From Prevotella sp. UBA3675 (GTDB lineage: Bacteria > Bacteroidota > Bacteroidia > Bacteroidales > Bacteroidaceae), in assembly GCA_002372235.1 (NCBI GenBank), contig DFJI01000037.1:1-15331 (forward strand): a stretch of 15,331 nt of DNA, written 5' to 3'. How positions within the stretch are numbered: position 1 is the stretch's first letter; each line of letters begins with the position of its first letter. The translations under genes were made by a program, and so were the position numbers. The notes under the pieces were generated by a model, which saw only the letters and a list, made by a program, of their open reading frames with translations, was not told where the DNA came from and ran no database searches. Positions 1-6,042 of the stretch are shown in pieces.

Positions 1-1397
1 GACAGGAAGAACGAGTCGTGGAGCACGTTGAGCGACTTGCGCAAGTACTTGGCATCTACCACAAACGAGATGTTGGTCTCCGAGGCTCCCTGCGCACAGG
101 CTATCACGCTGATGCCGCTCCGGCCCAGTGTGCCGAACAGCTTGCCGGCTATGCCCGGCGTGTGCTTCATGTTCTCGCCCACGATGGCGATGGTGGCCAG
201 TCCGCTCTCGGCGTGCATGGGGAACATGGCACCCGTCACAATCTCCTTCGAGAACTCTATGTTCAGCACCTCAACGGCTCGTTCGGCATCCTCGTCGCGC
301 ACACCGATAGACGTTGAGTTCTCCGATGATGCCTGCGACACCATGAACACCGAGATGCCGTTCTCGGCCAGGGTGGAGAAGATGCGGCGGTTCACGCCGA
401 TCACGCCCACCATTGAGAGACCTGTCACGGTGATGAGCGTGGTGCCCTTGATCGAGGAGATGCCCTTGATCATGCGGTGGTCGTTCTCCACCTTCTGCTT
501 GATGAGCGTGCCGGGATGCTGCGGATTGAACGTGTTCTTCACCTTGATGGGAATGTTCTTCACGCAGACGGGATAGATGGTGGGTGGATAGACCACCTTG
601 GCACCGAAGTTGCACAGCTCCATTGCCTCCACGTAGCTCAGCTCGTTGATGGTGTAGGCCGTTTTGATTACGCGTGGGTCAGCCGTCATGAAGCCATCTA
701 CATCGGTCCAGATTTCTAGCACGTCGGCATCGAGGGCTGCCGCAATGATGGCTGCGGTGTAGTCGCTGCCGCCACGTCCCAGGTTCGTTGTCTCGCCCGT
801 GTCGCGGTCGCGGCTGATGAAGCCGGGAACAACGGGCACGAACTGACCATATCTCTCAGTTCTCAGTTTTCCGTTCTCCGTTAAGAAGGTGTCCTTCACC
901 AGCTTTGCGGTCAGCTCAGCATCGAGCACATGCTTGCCTTGTTTGCGCACGGTCTTGATGAAGTCGCGGCTGTTGTATCGGCGGCCACCGTTGATCAAGT
1001 TGCCCACGATGTGGCTGCTCAGCCGTTCGCCATAGCTCACGATGGTGGCCTGTGTCTTCGCGCTCAAGTCGTGTATGAGGAATACACCATAATATATAGA
1101 TCGCAACTGCTCAAACAGATCGTCGAGCGTTGCGAGCAGTGTAGTTCGTTTCTGCTTGTCGGTGATGATGGCATCCACCATGTCGTGGTGTCGTTTCTGC
1201 ATGGCATCGAACTCTTCTTTCCAAGTCTCGTCACCTTTCAGGGCCAGTTGGGAGGTGGCAATAAGTTTGTCGGTGATGCCTCCCAGTGCGCTCACCACGA
1301 CAATCACTTGTTCCTGTTCTGCCTCTACAATCTTCTTCAGGCTCAGGATACTTTCTACGGAACCTACGGATGTTCCGCCAAATTTCATTACTTTCAT
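1..1397 (-). CDS. thrA: Bifunctional aspartokinase/homoserine dehydrogenase, N-terminal part (runs off left edge)
   Basis: Aspartokinase phosphorylates aspartate, the first step to threonine, methionine and lysine; the fused homoserine dehydrogenase would act two steps later. About 465 codons are visible and open to the edge. The protein begins MKVMKFGGTSVGSV, with the kinase nucleotide-binding KFGGTSV at residues 5-11. It continues with GRGGSDYTAA and EIWTDVDGF, the aspartate and ATP site region, then two ACT-type regulatory segments (VTGLSMVGVIGVNRRIF and AIVGENMKHTPGIAGKLF). Monofunctional aspartokinases usually end near 400-450 residues. Here the frame is still open after the second ACT segment, as in ThrA fusions, so the dehydrogenase domain should lie to the left. 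The start at 1397 is favoured over the internal ATG at 1388 because it sits at a normal distance from the promoter. Oddity: residues around LTENGKLRTERYG (about 850-890) are encoded by a heptamer repeat and look inserted. The fusion itself is inferred, not seen. Confidence 0.85.
   Translation of the reverse strand, partial: MKVMKFGGTSVGSVESILSLKKIVEAEQEQVIVVVSALGGITDKLIATSQLALKGDETWKEEFDAMQKRHHDMVDAIITDKQKRTTLLATLDDLFEQLRSIYYGVFLIHDLSAKTQATIVSYGERLSSHIVGNLINGGRRYNSRDFIKTVRKQGKHVLDAELTAKLVKDTFLTENGKLRTERYGQFVPVVPGFISRDRDTGETTNLGRGGSDYTAAIIAAALDADVLEIWTDVDGFMTADPRVIKTAYTINELSYVEAMELCNFGAKVVYPPTIYPVCVKNIPIKVKNTFNPQHPGTLIKQKVENDHRMIKGISSIKGTTLITVTGLSMVGVIGVNRRIFSTLAENGISVFMVSQASSENSTSIGVRDEDAERAVEVLNIEFSKEIVTGAMFPMHAESGLATIAIVGENMKHTPGIAGKLFGTLGRSGISVIACAQGASETNISFVVDAKYLRKSLNVLHDSFFL
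854..881. repeat. Four-unit heptamer repeat inside thrA
   Basis: Plus-strand units are TCTCAGT (854-860), TCTCAGT (861-867), TTTCCGT (868-874) and TCTCCGT (875-881). They lie within the aspartokinase reading frame and encode, on the minus strand, approximately TENGKLRTER. Two units are identical and two are variants. Confidence 0.6.
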
Positions 1398-1401
1398 TTT
1401 G

Positions 1402-1431
1402 TTACATTTTTAGCCCCTGAACGAACGGGGC
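1402..1431 (-). promoter_or_regulatory. thrA leader: small hairpin plus ATG-TAA start-stop
   Basis: The minus-strand leader has a 5-bp GCCCC/GGGGC stem with a 9-nt loop (1413-1431). It is followed by an A-rich stretch and then ATGTAA (1407-1402), a start codon immediately followed by a stop, five bases before the thrA ATG. There is no U-run after the hairpin, so it is not a classical terminator, and no Thr- or Ile-rich leader peptide is visible. A role in translational tuning is possible but unproven. Confidence 0.3.
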
Positions 1432-1449
1432 AGTAGTTTTTACAAGCTG

Positions 1450-1480
1450 CAAAGTTACGAAATAAAGCTGATATAAGAAA
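1450..1480 (-). promoter_or_regulatory. Probable thrA promoter (Bacteroidota sigma type)
   Basis: On the minus strand TAACTTTG (1457-1450) matches the Bacteroidota -7 element TAnnTTTG. A -33-like TTTC (1480-1477, one mismatch to TTTG) lies exactly 19 nt upstream. Transcription would start near 1443, leaving a leader of about 46 nt before the thrA ATG. The leader contains a small GCCCC/GGGGC hairpin (1413-1431). Confidence 0.55.
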
Positions 1481-1544
1481 GGGATTTCAAAAGATTAACG
1501 CAGACTACTCCATTTTGGTTGTTCTTGGCTATAAGCCAGCCTCT

Positions 1545-1577
1545 TTTCTACCTCCCCTCGAATTCGAGGAGGTAAAA
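1545..1577. repeat. Strong imperfect palindrome / hairpin
   Basis: The core CCTCGAATTCGAGG (1556-1569) is a perfect 14-bp palindrome. Outside it TACCT (1549-1553) pairs with AGGTA (1570-1574) after a 2-nt bulge, and TTT pairs with AAA beyond a single bulged C, giving about 15 base pairs in all. Neither strand has a U-run immediately after it, so an intrinsic terminator is not well supported. It resembles the CCTCC/GGAGG intergenic hairpins I recall as common in Bacteroidota; a recognised family name cannot be given. Confidence 0.5.
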
Positions 1578-1631
1578 TTGGGATTGTGAAGTGTCTCTCT
1601 TCTTTGCCATAGTATAGACTTTTGTATGAGT

Positions 1632-1716
1632 CATCTGCTCCCCCTGCTCCCATCTGCTCCGTTTGTAAGTGGTTGGAATCCTGTGAGTTGCAGATGCGGA
1701 GCAGATGGAGCAGATG
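1632..1716. repeat. Inverted cluster of CATCTGCTCC-type decamers
   Basis: The left arm holds three consecutive units: CATCTGCTCC (1632-1641), a variant ending CTGCTCC (to 1650), and CATCTGCTCC (1651-1660). The right arm holds the reverse complement, GGAGCAGATG at 1698-1707 and again at 1707-1716, with a further CAGATG at 1691-1696. The innermost 11 bp (1651-1661 against 1697-1707) pair perfectly. Six more pairs form past one bulged C, closing a loop of about 35 nt. Confidence 0.55.
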
Positions 1717-1799
1717 TTTTGAAAAATCACTGTAATATGTGATTGAAGTGTGTTTCCGAATCATTTGCGTTTTCATTTGCAGACATTCACGTCACGCCG

Positions 1800-1975
1800 T
1801 AGGCTGTATCAAACCGTCATATAACCGCAATCGTACAACTGTTTAGCCAAAATCACATCATGATGTAGCCAAGATTACGATATGGCTTAACCAAGATTAT
1901 ACTACGGGATTGCCTATATTGCATCACGATTTAGGAGAAAACAGTTTGTGATTTAGCTGCGCAATATTGTGGATA
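1800..1975. repeat. Degenerate tandem array, exact 22-bp period, eight units
   Basis: Units begin at 1800, 1822, 1844, 1866, 1888, 1910, 1932 and 1954 with no indels. A ninth, weaker unit at 1976 runs into the end of the neighbouring gene, and a weak one may precede at 1778. Position 1 is T in all units. Positions 1-5 follow TAGCC (for example TAGCCAAAAT, TAGCCAAGAT, TAACCAAGAT), positions 9-10 are mostly AT, and positions 19-21 tend to GAT. Sequence between these anchors diverges strongly. The spacing and the 5-prime anchor are clear by eye; the function is unknown. Confidence 0.6.
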
Positions 1976-1978
1976 TGG

Positions 1979-2878
1979 CTATTTCAGCCAGAACACTAAC
2001 TGCGACTTCAGGGAGATGTACTTCAGGTAGCCGGAACTGACGGCACGCCAAAAGACGGCGGGCTTGTCTTTGAAGGGAATGAGGTGAGCTGTGTAGAAAA
2101 CAAGGGTGAGCGTGTAGCGTGCAAACTTGTGGATGATGGGTGAACGGTGATAGCGCAACAGCTCGTCGATGACGGTGAGATAGCAGTCAACATTGTAGCG
2201 TGAGAAACGGGTGCCCATAGTCGAAGCCGGTCTGACGCGATGGGTGACGAAGCATTTCTTCAGACAATAGACGCGGTTGCTCTGCAGGGTGAGCTTGGTG
2301 GTGAAGAGCTCGTCTTCGTGGATGATGCCCTCGTGGAAAAGCAGCTTGATGCGCTCCAGATAGCTGCGCCGGATGAACAGCAGCCACACCACGCAACTGT
2401 GCTTCCGCTCGTTGAGCACACGACGCAGCAGCTCCTCGCCGCGATAAGGCTTGCGTTCTTCAAAAAGATGGGTGCGCTTGTAGTTCCACGGCAATTCCTG
2501 TGCGCCCTCTTCGCGCTTGACGTCGCCATCGAAGAAGATGAAGTCGGCCTGTGTGGTCTCGGCATATTCATAGCACTGTCGGAGGGCATCGGTGCCGATG
2601 AGGTCGTCGGAGTCCATGAAGTAGATGTAGTCGCCCGTGGCCTGGCGCAGCGCCTTGTTGCGTGCAGCCGACTGTCCCTGATTGTCCTGATAGAAATAGT
2701 GGATGCGCTCGTCGTGCTGCTGCATGCGTCTCACGATGTCGGCACTATTGTCGGTTGAGCCATCGTCGGTCACCAGAATTTCAATGTCGGACAGTGTCTG
2801 TTGACAGAGGCACTGAAGGGTCTGTTCCAAATATTGACCGGTGTTATAGACGGGTATGATAATGCTGACTTTTGGCAT
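1979..2878 (-). CDS. Family 2 glycosyltransferase (GT2), EpsJ-like
   Basis: A predicted inverting glycosyltransferase that moves a sugar from a nucleotide-sugar onto a growing surface glycan at the inner face of the cytoplasmic membrane. The 299-residue product starts MPKVSIIIPVYNTGQYLEQ, the standard GT2 opening. It carries DDGSTDNS near residues 38-45 (nucleotide binding), the metal-binding DSDD at 89-92, and HEDE at 187-190, the usual position of the catalytic base. The C-terminal third is hydrophobic and basic, consistent with peripheral membrane association. The frame is open upstream to 2995, but an upstream start would overlap its own promoter, so the ATG at 2878 is chosen. The gene is divergent from the GT4 gene at 2976 with interlocking promoters. 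Donor and acceptor cannot be told from sequence. Confidence 0.88.
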   Translation of the reverse strand: MPKVSIIIPVYNTGQYLEQTLQCLCQQTLSDIEILVTDDGSTDNSADIVRRMQQHDERIHYFYQDNQGQSAARNKALRQATGDYIYFMDSDDLIGTDALRQCYEYAETTQADFIFFDGDVKREEGAQELPWNYKRTHLFEERKPYRGEELLRRVLNERKHSCVVWLLFIRRSYLERIKLLFHEGIIHEDELFTTKLTLQSNRVYCLKKCFVTHRVRPASTMGTRFSRYNVDCYLTVIDELLRYHRSPIIHKFARYTLTLVFYTAHLIPFKDKPAVFWRAVSSGYLKYISLKSQLVFWLK

Positions 2879-2898
2879 GGCTTTTTGAAAAAACTTGG

Positions 2899-2930
2899 CA
2901 AAGATAGCGGTTTTGTGTGGTTTTTCCAAA
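2899..2930 (-). promoter_or_regulatory. Promoter for the minus-strand GT2 gene
   Basis: On the minus strand TTTG (2930-2927) is followed after 20 nt by TATCTTTG (2906-2899), a full match to the Bacteroidota TTTG/TAnnTTTG pattern. Transcription would begin about 2892, about 14 nt before the chosen ATG. This supports the 2878 start over the longer frame. Confidence 0.65.
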
Positions 2931-2946
2931 TTAATTCGTATTTTTG
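2912..2946 (+). promoter_or_regulatory. Promoter for the plus-strand GT4-GT2 operon
   Basis: TATTTTTG (2939-2946) matches the -7 element TAnnTTTG. TTTG at 2912-2915 lies 23 nt upstream, longer than usual; the weaker TGTG at 2916-2919 would give 19 nt. Transcription would start near 2953, leaving about 23 nt before the ATG at 2976. The site overlaps the opposing promoter, so the two probably compete for polymerase. Confidence 0.5.
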
Positions 2947-2975
2947 CAATCGAAAAAATGCAAAAAGCTGACACA

Positions 2976-4127
2976 ATGGAAGCCCGAAAGCACAAAATCG
3001 TCTATTGCACGCCTGCCCTTTACATGGCAGGAGGCGTAGAACGTGTGCTCACGCTGAAGGCCAATTATTTTGCCGAGCACTATGGCTACGACATCACCAT
3101 CATCCTGACCGACGGCAAGGACAAGCCGTTCTTCTATCCGTTGTCGGAGAAGGTCAGGGTGATCAATCTCGACATCAATTTCGAAGAACTCTGGACCTGC
3201 TCCTTCGTCAGGAAGATTTTCGTCTATCTCAGAAAGCAGCACCTGTTTCGCAAGCGGCTCTCAGAGGAGCTGATGCGACTGCGCCCCGACATCACCGTGA
3301 GTCTGCTGCGAAGGGAAATCAATTTTCTTTGCGACATCAAAGACGGAAGCCGGAAGATGGGCGAGCTGCACGTGAACCGTGCCAACTATCGCAACTTCGA
3401 AGCCAATGAGGCGAACTTCGTGAAGAACCTGTTTGCCAGGTTCTGGATGCGTAGCTTGGTGTCGAAGCTGAAGAAGTTGGACCAGTTTGTGGTGCTTACC
3501 GAGGAAGACCGTCAGGCCTGGCCGGAACTGAGCAACGTGAGCGTCATACCCGATCCGCTGTCGTTCGAACCAACTCGTCAGAGTCCATTGACAGAGCATC
3601 AGGTCATTGCCGTCGGGCGATATGTTTACCAGAAAGGCTTCGACCTACTGCTGCAAGCGTGGAGCAGGGTAGAGAAGGCTTGTCCTGAGTGGCAGCTCTC
3701 TATTTACGGAATGGGCGACCGCACTCCCTATGAACAGCAGGCAGCAGCACTGGGACTGGATATGAGTCGCTGTCACTTGGAAAGCACTACTCCCGACATT
3801 CAGGCAGCCTATTGTCGCAGTTCGCTTTTTGCGTTCAGCTCCCGCTTCGAGGGCTTCGGAATGGTGCTTGTCGAGGCAATGGCCTGCGGACTGCCTGTGG
3901 TGTCGTTCGATTGTCCTTGCGGCCCGAAAGACATTATCACCGATGGTGAAGACGGACTGTTGGTGAAAACGGGTGAGGTAGGCCAGTTTGCCGATGCCTT
4001 GATACGGCTGATGCAGAGCGAAGAGCTGAGACGGGAGATGGCCAGTCACGCCTTGGAGAACGTGAAGCGCTATCGTTTAGACGTGCTGGCTATGCGCTGG
4101 AAGCAATTGTTTGATCATATAGCATAA
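2976..4127 (+). CDS. Family 4 glycosyltransferase (GT4), paralogue 1
   Basis: A predicted retaining glycosyltransferase with a two-domain GT-B fold, acting at the cytoplasmic side of the membrane in surface-glycan assembly. In the 383-residue product the N-terminal glycine loop is MAGGVERV (GGVER at residues 19-23). The donor-binding Arg and Lys lie in GRYVYQKGFD (R215, K220). The E-x7-E motif is EGFGMVLVE (E292, E300), followed by AMACGLPVVSFDCPCGP. The frame is open back to 2895, but ATG 2958 would lie only about 5 nt after the predicted transcription start, so ATG 2976 is preferred; 2958 remains possible. It shares KANY and PLSEKV landmarks with the genes at 7206 and 10495. First gene of a two-gene operon. 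Confidence 0.87.
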   Translation: MEARKHKIVYCTPALYMAGGVERVLTLKANYFAEHYGYDITIILTDGKDKPFFYPLSEKVRVINLDINFEELWTCSFVRKIFVYLRKQHLFRKRLSEELMRLRPDITVSLLRREINFLCDIKDGSRKMGELHVNRANYRNFEANEANFVKNLFARFWMRSLVSKLKKLDQFVVLTEEDRQAWPELSNVSVIPDPLSFEPTRQSPLTEHQVIAVGRYVYQKGFDLLLQAWSRVEKACPEWQLSIYGMGDRTPYEQQAAALGLDMSRCHLESTTPDIQAAYCRSSLFAFSSRFEGFGMVLVEAMACGLPVVSFDCPCGPKDIITDGEDGLLVKTGEVGQFADALIRLMQSEELRREMASHALENVKRYRLDVLAMRWKQLFDHIA

Positions 4128-4129
4128 GC

Positions 4130-4978
4130 ATGATGGCTTGGTATGAGAAATATCTTTCCGTTTACGGAAAACCCTTTCAGGAAGTTCCCCGGCAGGTGGT
4201 GGACGAGGCCCGTGAGCGACTGGCTGCCTTGCAGAGCAGTGAGCCTCTGATCTCGGTAGTGATGATAGCCTACAACGAGGCCCGCAGGCTGTCGGCCTGT
4301 CTGTGGTCGCTCAGCGAACTACAGACGAAATATCCCATTGAGATTCTGGGTGTGAACAACAATTCGAAGGACGAGACCGAGCAAGTGTATCAGGCTTTCG
4401 GGATTCCTTACTACAACGAGACAAAGCAGAGTCCCGGCTTCGCCAGACAGTGCGGCTTGCAACACGCGCGCGGCAAGTACCATTTCTTTATAGATGCCGA
4501 CACGTGCTACCCGCCACAGTACGTCGATCTGATGATGAAGAAGCTCACGCAGCCCGACGTGTCGTGTGTGGGCACGCTCTGGAGCTTCTATCCCGACGAG
4601 CAGCACTCGGCCTTTGGACTGTTCTGCTTTGAGACCATTCGCGACACGTTTCTTTGGATTCAGCATTTCAAGCGGCCCGAACTGTGCATACGCGGCATGA
4701 CTTTCGCGTTTCGTGCCGACTATGCCCGTCAGGTGGAGCTGCGTACCGACATCCGTCGGGGAGAGGACGGCTCGCTGGCGCTGGAACTGAAACGGTTCGG
4801 AAAGATAGCGTTCCTCTACGATCGCAAGGCTCGTCCCGTCACGGGCTATGGCACACTGAACGAAGGTTCTTTGCTCCAAAGCTTGTGGAACCGGGCCAAA
4901 TTCCAGCTACGCGGCATTGGTCGCATCTTCTACAAGACCGACCATTACGAAGATTCCGAAGAGAATCTGGTGAAATAA
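4130..4978 (+). CDS. Family 2 glycosyltransferase (GT2) with N-terminal extension
   Basis: A predicted GT-A-fold glycosyltransferase of 282 residues. About 40 residues of charged, probably helical sequence precede the core ISVVMIAYNEARRL. The nucleotide-binding stretch is VNNNSKDET (about 75-83), the variant in which the first acidic pair becomes Asn. The metal-binding motif is DADT (122-125) and the likely base lies in RGEDGS (ED at 212-213). The C-terminal WNRAKFQLRGIGRIF is basic and aromatic, suiting membrane contact. It begins 2 nt after the preceding stop, so the two genes are probably translationally coupled. It starts with a double ATG (4130 and 4133); the first is used here, but either is possible. 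The 3-prime neighbour is convergent, 18 nt away. Substrates are unknown. Confidence 0.87.
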   Translation: MMAWYEKYLSVYGKPFQEVPRQVVDEARERLAALQSSEPLISVVMIAYNEARRLSACLWSLSELQTKYPIEILGVNNNSKDETEQVYQAFGIPYYNETKQSPGFARQCGLQHARGKYHFFIDADTCYPPQYVDLMMKKLTQPDVSCVGTLWSFYPDEQHSAFGLFCFETIRDTFLWIQHFKRPELCIRGMTFAFRADYARQVELRTDIRRGEDGSLALELKRFGKIAFLYDRKARPVTGYGTLNEGSLLQSLWNRAKFQLRGIGRIFYKTDHYEDSEENLVK

Positions 4979-4980
4979 AG

Positions 4981-4992
4981 GAAAGCGCTTTC
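4981..4992. terminator. 12-bp palindrome between convergent genes (possible bidirectional terminator)
   Basis: GAAAGCGCTTTC is a perfect palindrome filling most of the 18-nt gap between two convergent GT2 genes. It is followed by TTCTTC on the plus strand and, on the minus strand, by CTTTATTT. A stem of only 4 bp with a GCGC loop is weak, so the terminator role is a guess from position and U-rich flanks. Confidence 0.25.
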
Positions 4993-4996
4993 TTCT

Positions 4997-5941
4997 TCAG
5001 AACAGTTTGTGCTTGACGGCTTTCAGCACACACTTGGCATAGCGCTTGAAGGAGATGCTATGCTTCGTGCGGTTCAGCAGCCAGAACCAGCAGCGTGAAG
5101 CGAAGTTCTTGCGAATGTCGAACTCCACCATGTCGTCGATCTCGCTGTACTCATATTTCCGTGCATCGCGCTTGATAAGCTCCACGAGCCGCTGGTCGTC
5201 GGCATTGTCGGGATGCTTGTCCGACACGAAGTCCAGTCGCCACTTCACTGAAGCGCGAACAGCTTCAATCTTGTCTTCGATACATTTCAGGTCGTGGCTG
5301 ATGGAGAGACCGTTGCCGCGATACTGGAATCCCACCTCTTTCGTGTTGGCCACACCGTGGGTAGCGGCAGCGATGAAGGCGCTGATGTCGTCGCTCTGCC
5401 AGCCGAAGGGCAGCTTGAAGAAGCCGCCGTTCTTGCAAAGTGTCTCAGTCTTGAAGAGCCAGTCGCCGAGGTGTGAGTTGCGCGGATTATAGATGAGCGA
5501 ATAGACCGACTCCCATTCGGGGCGCTCCTCCAGCAGGCAAACGAACTTTGAGTCGTCGTCGATGATCTCGCTGCGGGCATGAAACAAGTCCAGTTCAGGA
5601 TACTTCCCTATCAGCTCTGCAAAGTCCTGCAGGCAGCGGGGTGTCAGGTTGTCGTCATCGCCCATGCAAATCAGATAGTCGCCAGTAGCGTGGCTCAGGC
5701 AGATGTTCCAGTTGTCCACCACGTCGCGAGCTCCACAGTTCTTGGCATTCTTGAAGTAGCGAATGCGCGGATCAGAGTATTGGGCTACGATGCAGTCCAA
5801 GTCGTAGGGCGAGGCATCGTTTACGATGATGACTTCATAGTTCTGATACGTCTGCGCCAGCACGCTGTCGATGGTCTCCTTCAGGTATTTGTCCTTGAAG
5901 GCAGGAATCGTGACACTGAATTTTATATCGTTTGCACTCAT
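4997..5941 (-). CDS. Family 2 glycosyltransferase (GT2)
   Basis: A predicted 314-residue GT-A glycosyltransferase. It opens MSANDIKFSVTIPAFKDKYL, has NDAS (41-44) at the nucleotide site, and carries the acidic metal motif GDDD (94-97). The later FGWQSDDISAF has an acidic pair at the usual catalytic-base position. The C-terminal part includes CWFWLLNRTKHS and ends KAVKHKLF, basic and aromatic, suggesting membrane association. The frame extends to 5965, but that start would lie at or before the predicted transcription start, so ATG 5941 is chosen. It is divergent from the ATP-grasp gene at 6043 and convergent with the GT2 gene ending at 4978. Low similarity to the other two GT2 genes by eye suggests a different linkage. 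Donor unknown. Confidence 0.86.
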   Translation of the reverse strand: MSANDIKFSVTIPAFKDKYLKETIDSVLAQTYQNYEVIIVNDASPYDLDCIVAQYSDPRIRYFKNAKNCGARDVVDNWNICLSHATGDYLICMGDDDNLTPRCLQDFAELIGKYPELDLFHARSEIIDDDSKFVCLLEERPEWESVYSLIYNPRNSHLGDWLFKTETLCKNGGFFKLPFGWQSDDISAFIAAATHGVANTKEVGFQYRGNGLSISHDLKCIEDKIEAVRASVKWRLDFVSDKHPDNADDQRLVELIKRDARKYEYSEIDDMVEFDIRKNFASRCWFWLLNRTKHSISFKRYAKCVLKAVKHKLF

Positions 5942-5962
5942 ATTTCCGTTAAAAAAGTGTTG

Positions 5963-5970
5963 CAAAAGTA
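5963..5970 (-). promoter_or_regulatory. -7 element for the minus-strand GT2 gene
   Basis: TACTTTTG on the minus strand (5970-5963) fits TAnnTTTG and would start transcription near 5956, about 15 nt before the ATG at 5941. I see no good TTTG 19-20 nt upstream, so the promoter may be weak or activator-dependent. Confidence 0.4.
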
Positions 5971-6012
5971 CGAATTATTTATTGAATAGCCACTATTATT
6001 CGTTTATTTTTT

Positions 6013-6020
6013 TAACTTTG
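6013..6020 (+). promoter_or_regulatory. -7 element for the five-gene glycan operon
   Basis: TAACTTTG fits TAnnTTTG. Transcription would begin near 6027, downstream of the first in-frame ATG (6022), which argues for translation from ATG 6043. No clear -33 TTTG is present at the expected distance, which may mean regulated expression. Confidence 0.48.
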
Positions 6021-6042
6021 CATGCGTATTAAGAAAGTAATC

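Larger units (their letters stand above)
1398..1978. other. Gene-free 581-bp intergenic region upstream of thrA
   Basis: No convincing gene lies between thrA and the next gene. Open frames here (for example minus 1776-1495) are low-complexity translations of repeats. The region holds, from left to right, the thrA leader and promoter, a small TGGCT/AGCCA hairpin (1526-1538), a strong near-palindromic hairpin (1545-1577), an inverted cluster of CATCTGCTCC units (1632-1716), and a 22-bp-period array (1800-1975) that reaches the end of the flanking glycosyltransferase gene. Confidence 0.7.

Noticed and set aside
854..881. Functional phase-variation switch in thrA
   Set aside because: Only two of the four heptamers are identical and the current frame is intact, so frequent slippage is unlikely; kept only as a finding about repeat origin.
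1495..1776. 93-codon minus-strand frame upstream of thrA
   Set aside because: Its residues come from the GGAGCAGATG repeats and the palindromic hairpin. No homology is recognised and it lies in the intergenic repeat region.
1800..1975. CRISPR array
   Set aside because: The 22-bp units are contiguous and degenerate throughout, with no conserved repeat separated by unique spacers and no cas genes nearby.
2879..2995. N-terminal extension of the minus-strand GT2 gene to 2995
   Set aside because: It would place the start upstream of the TATCTTTG promoter and add residues before the canonical GT2 opening MPKVSIIIPVYN.
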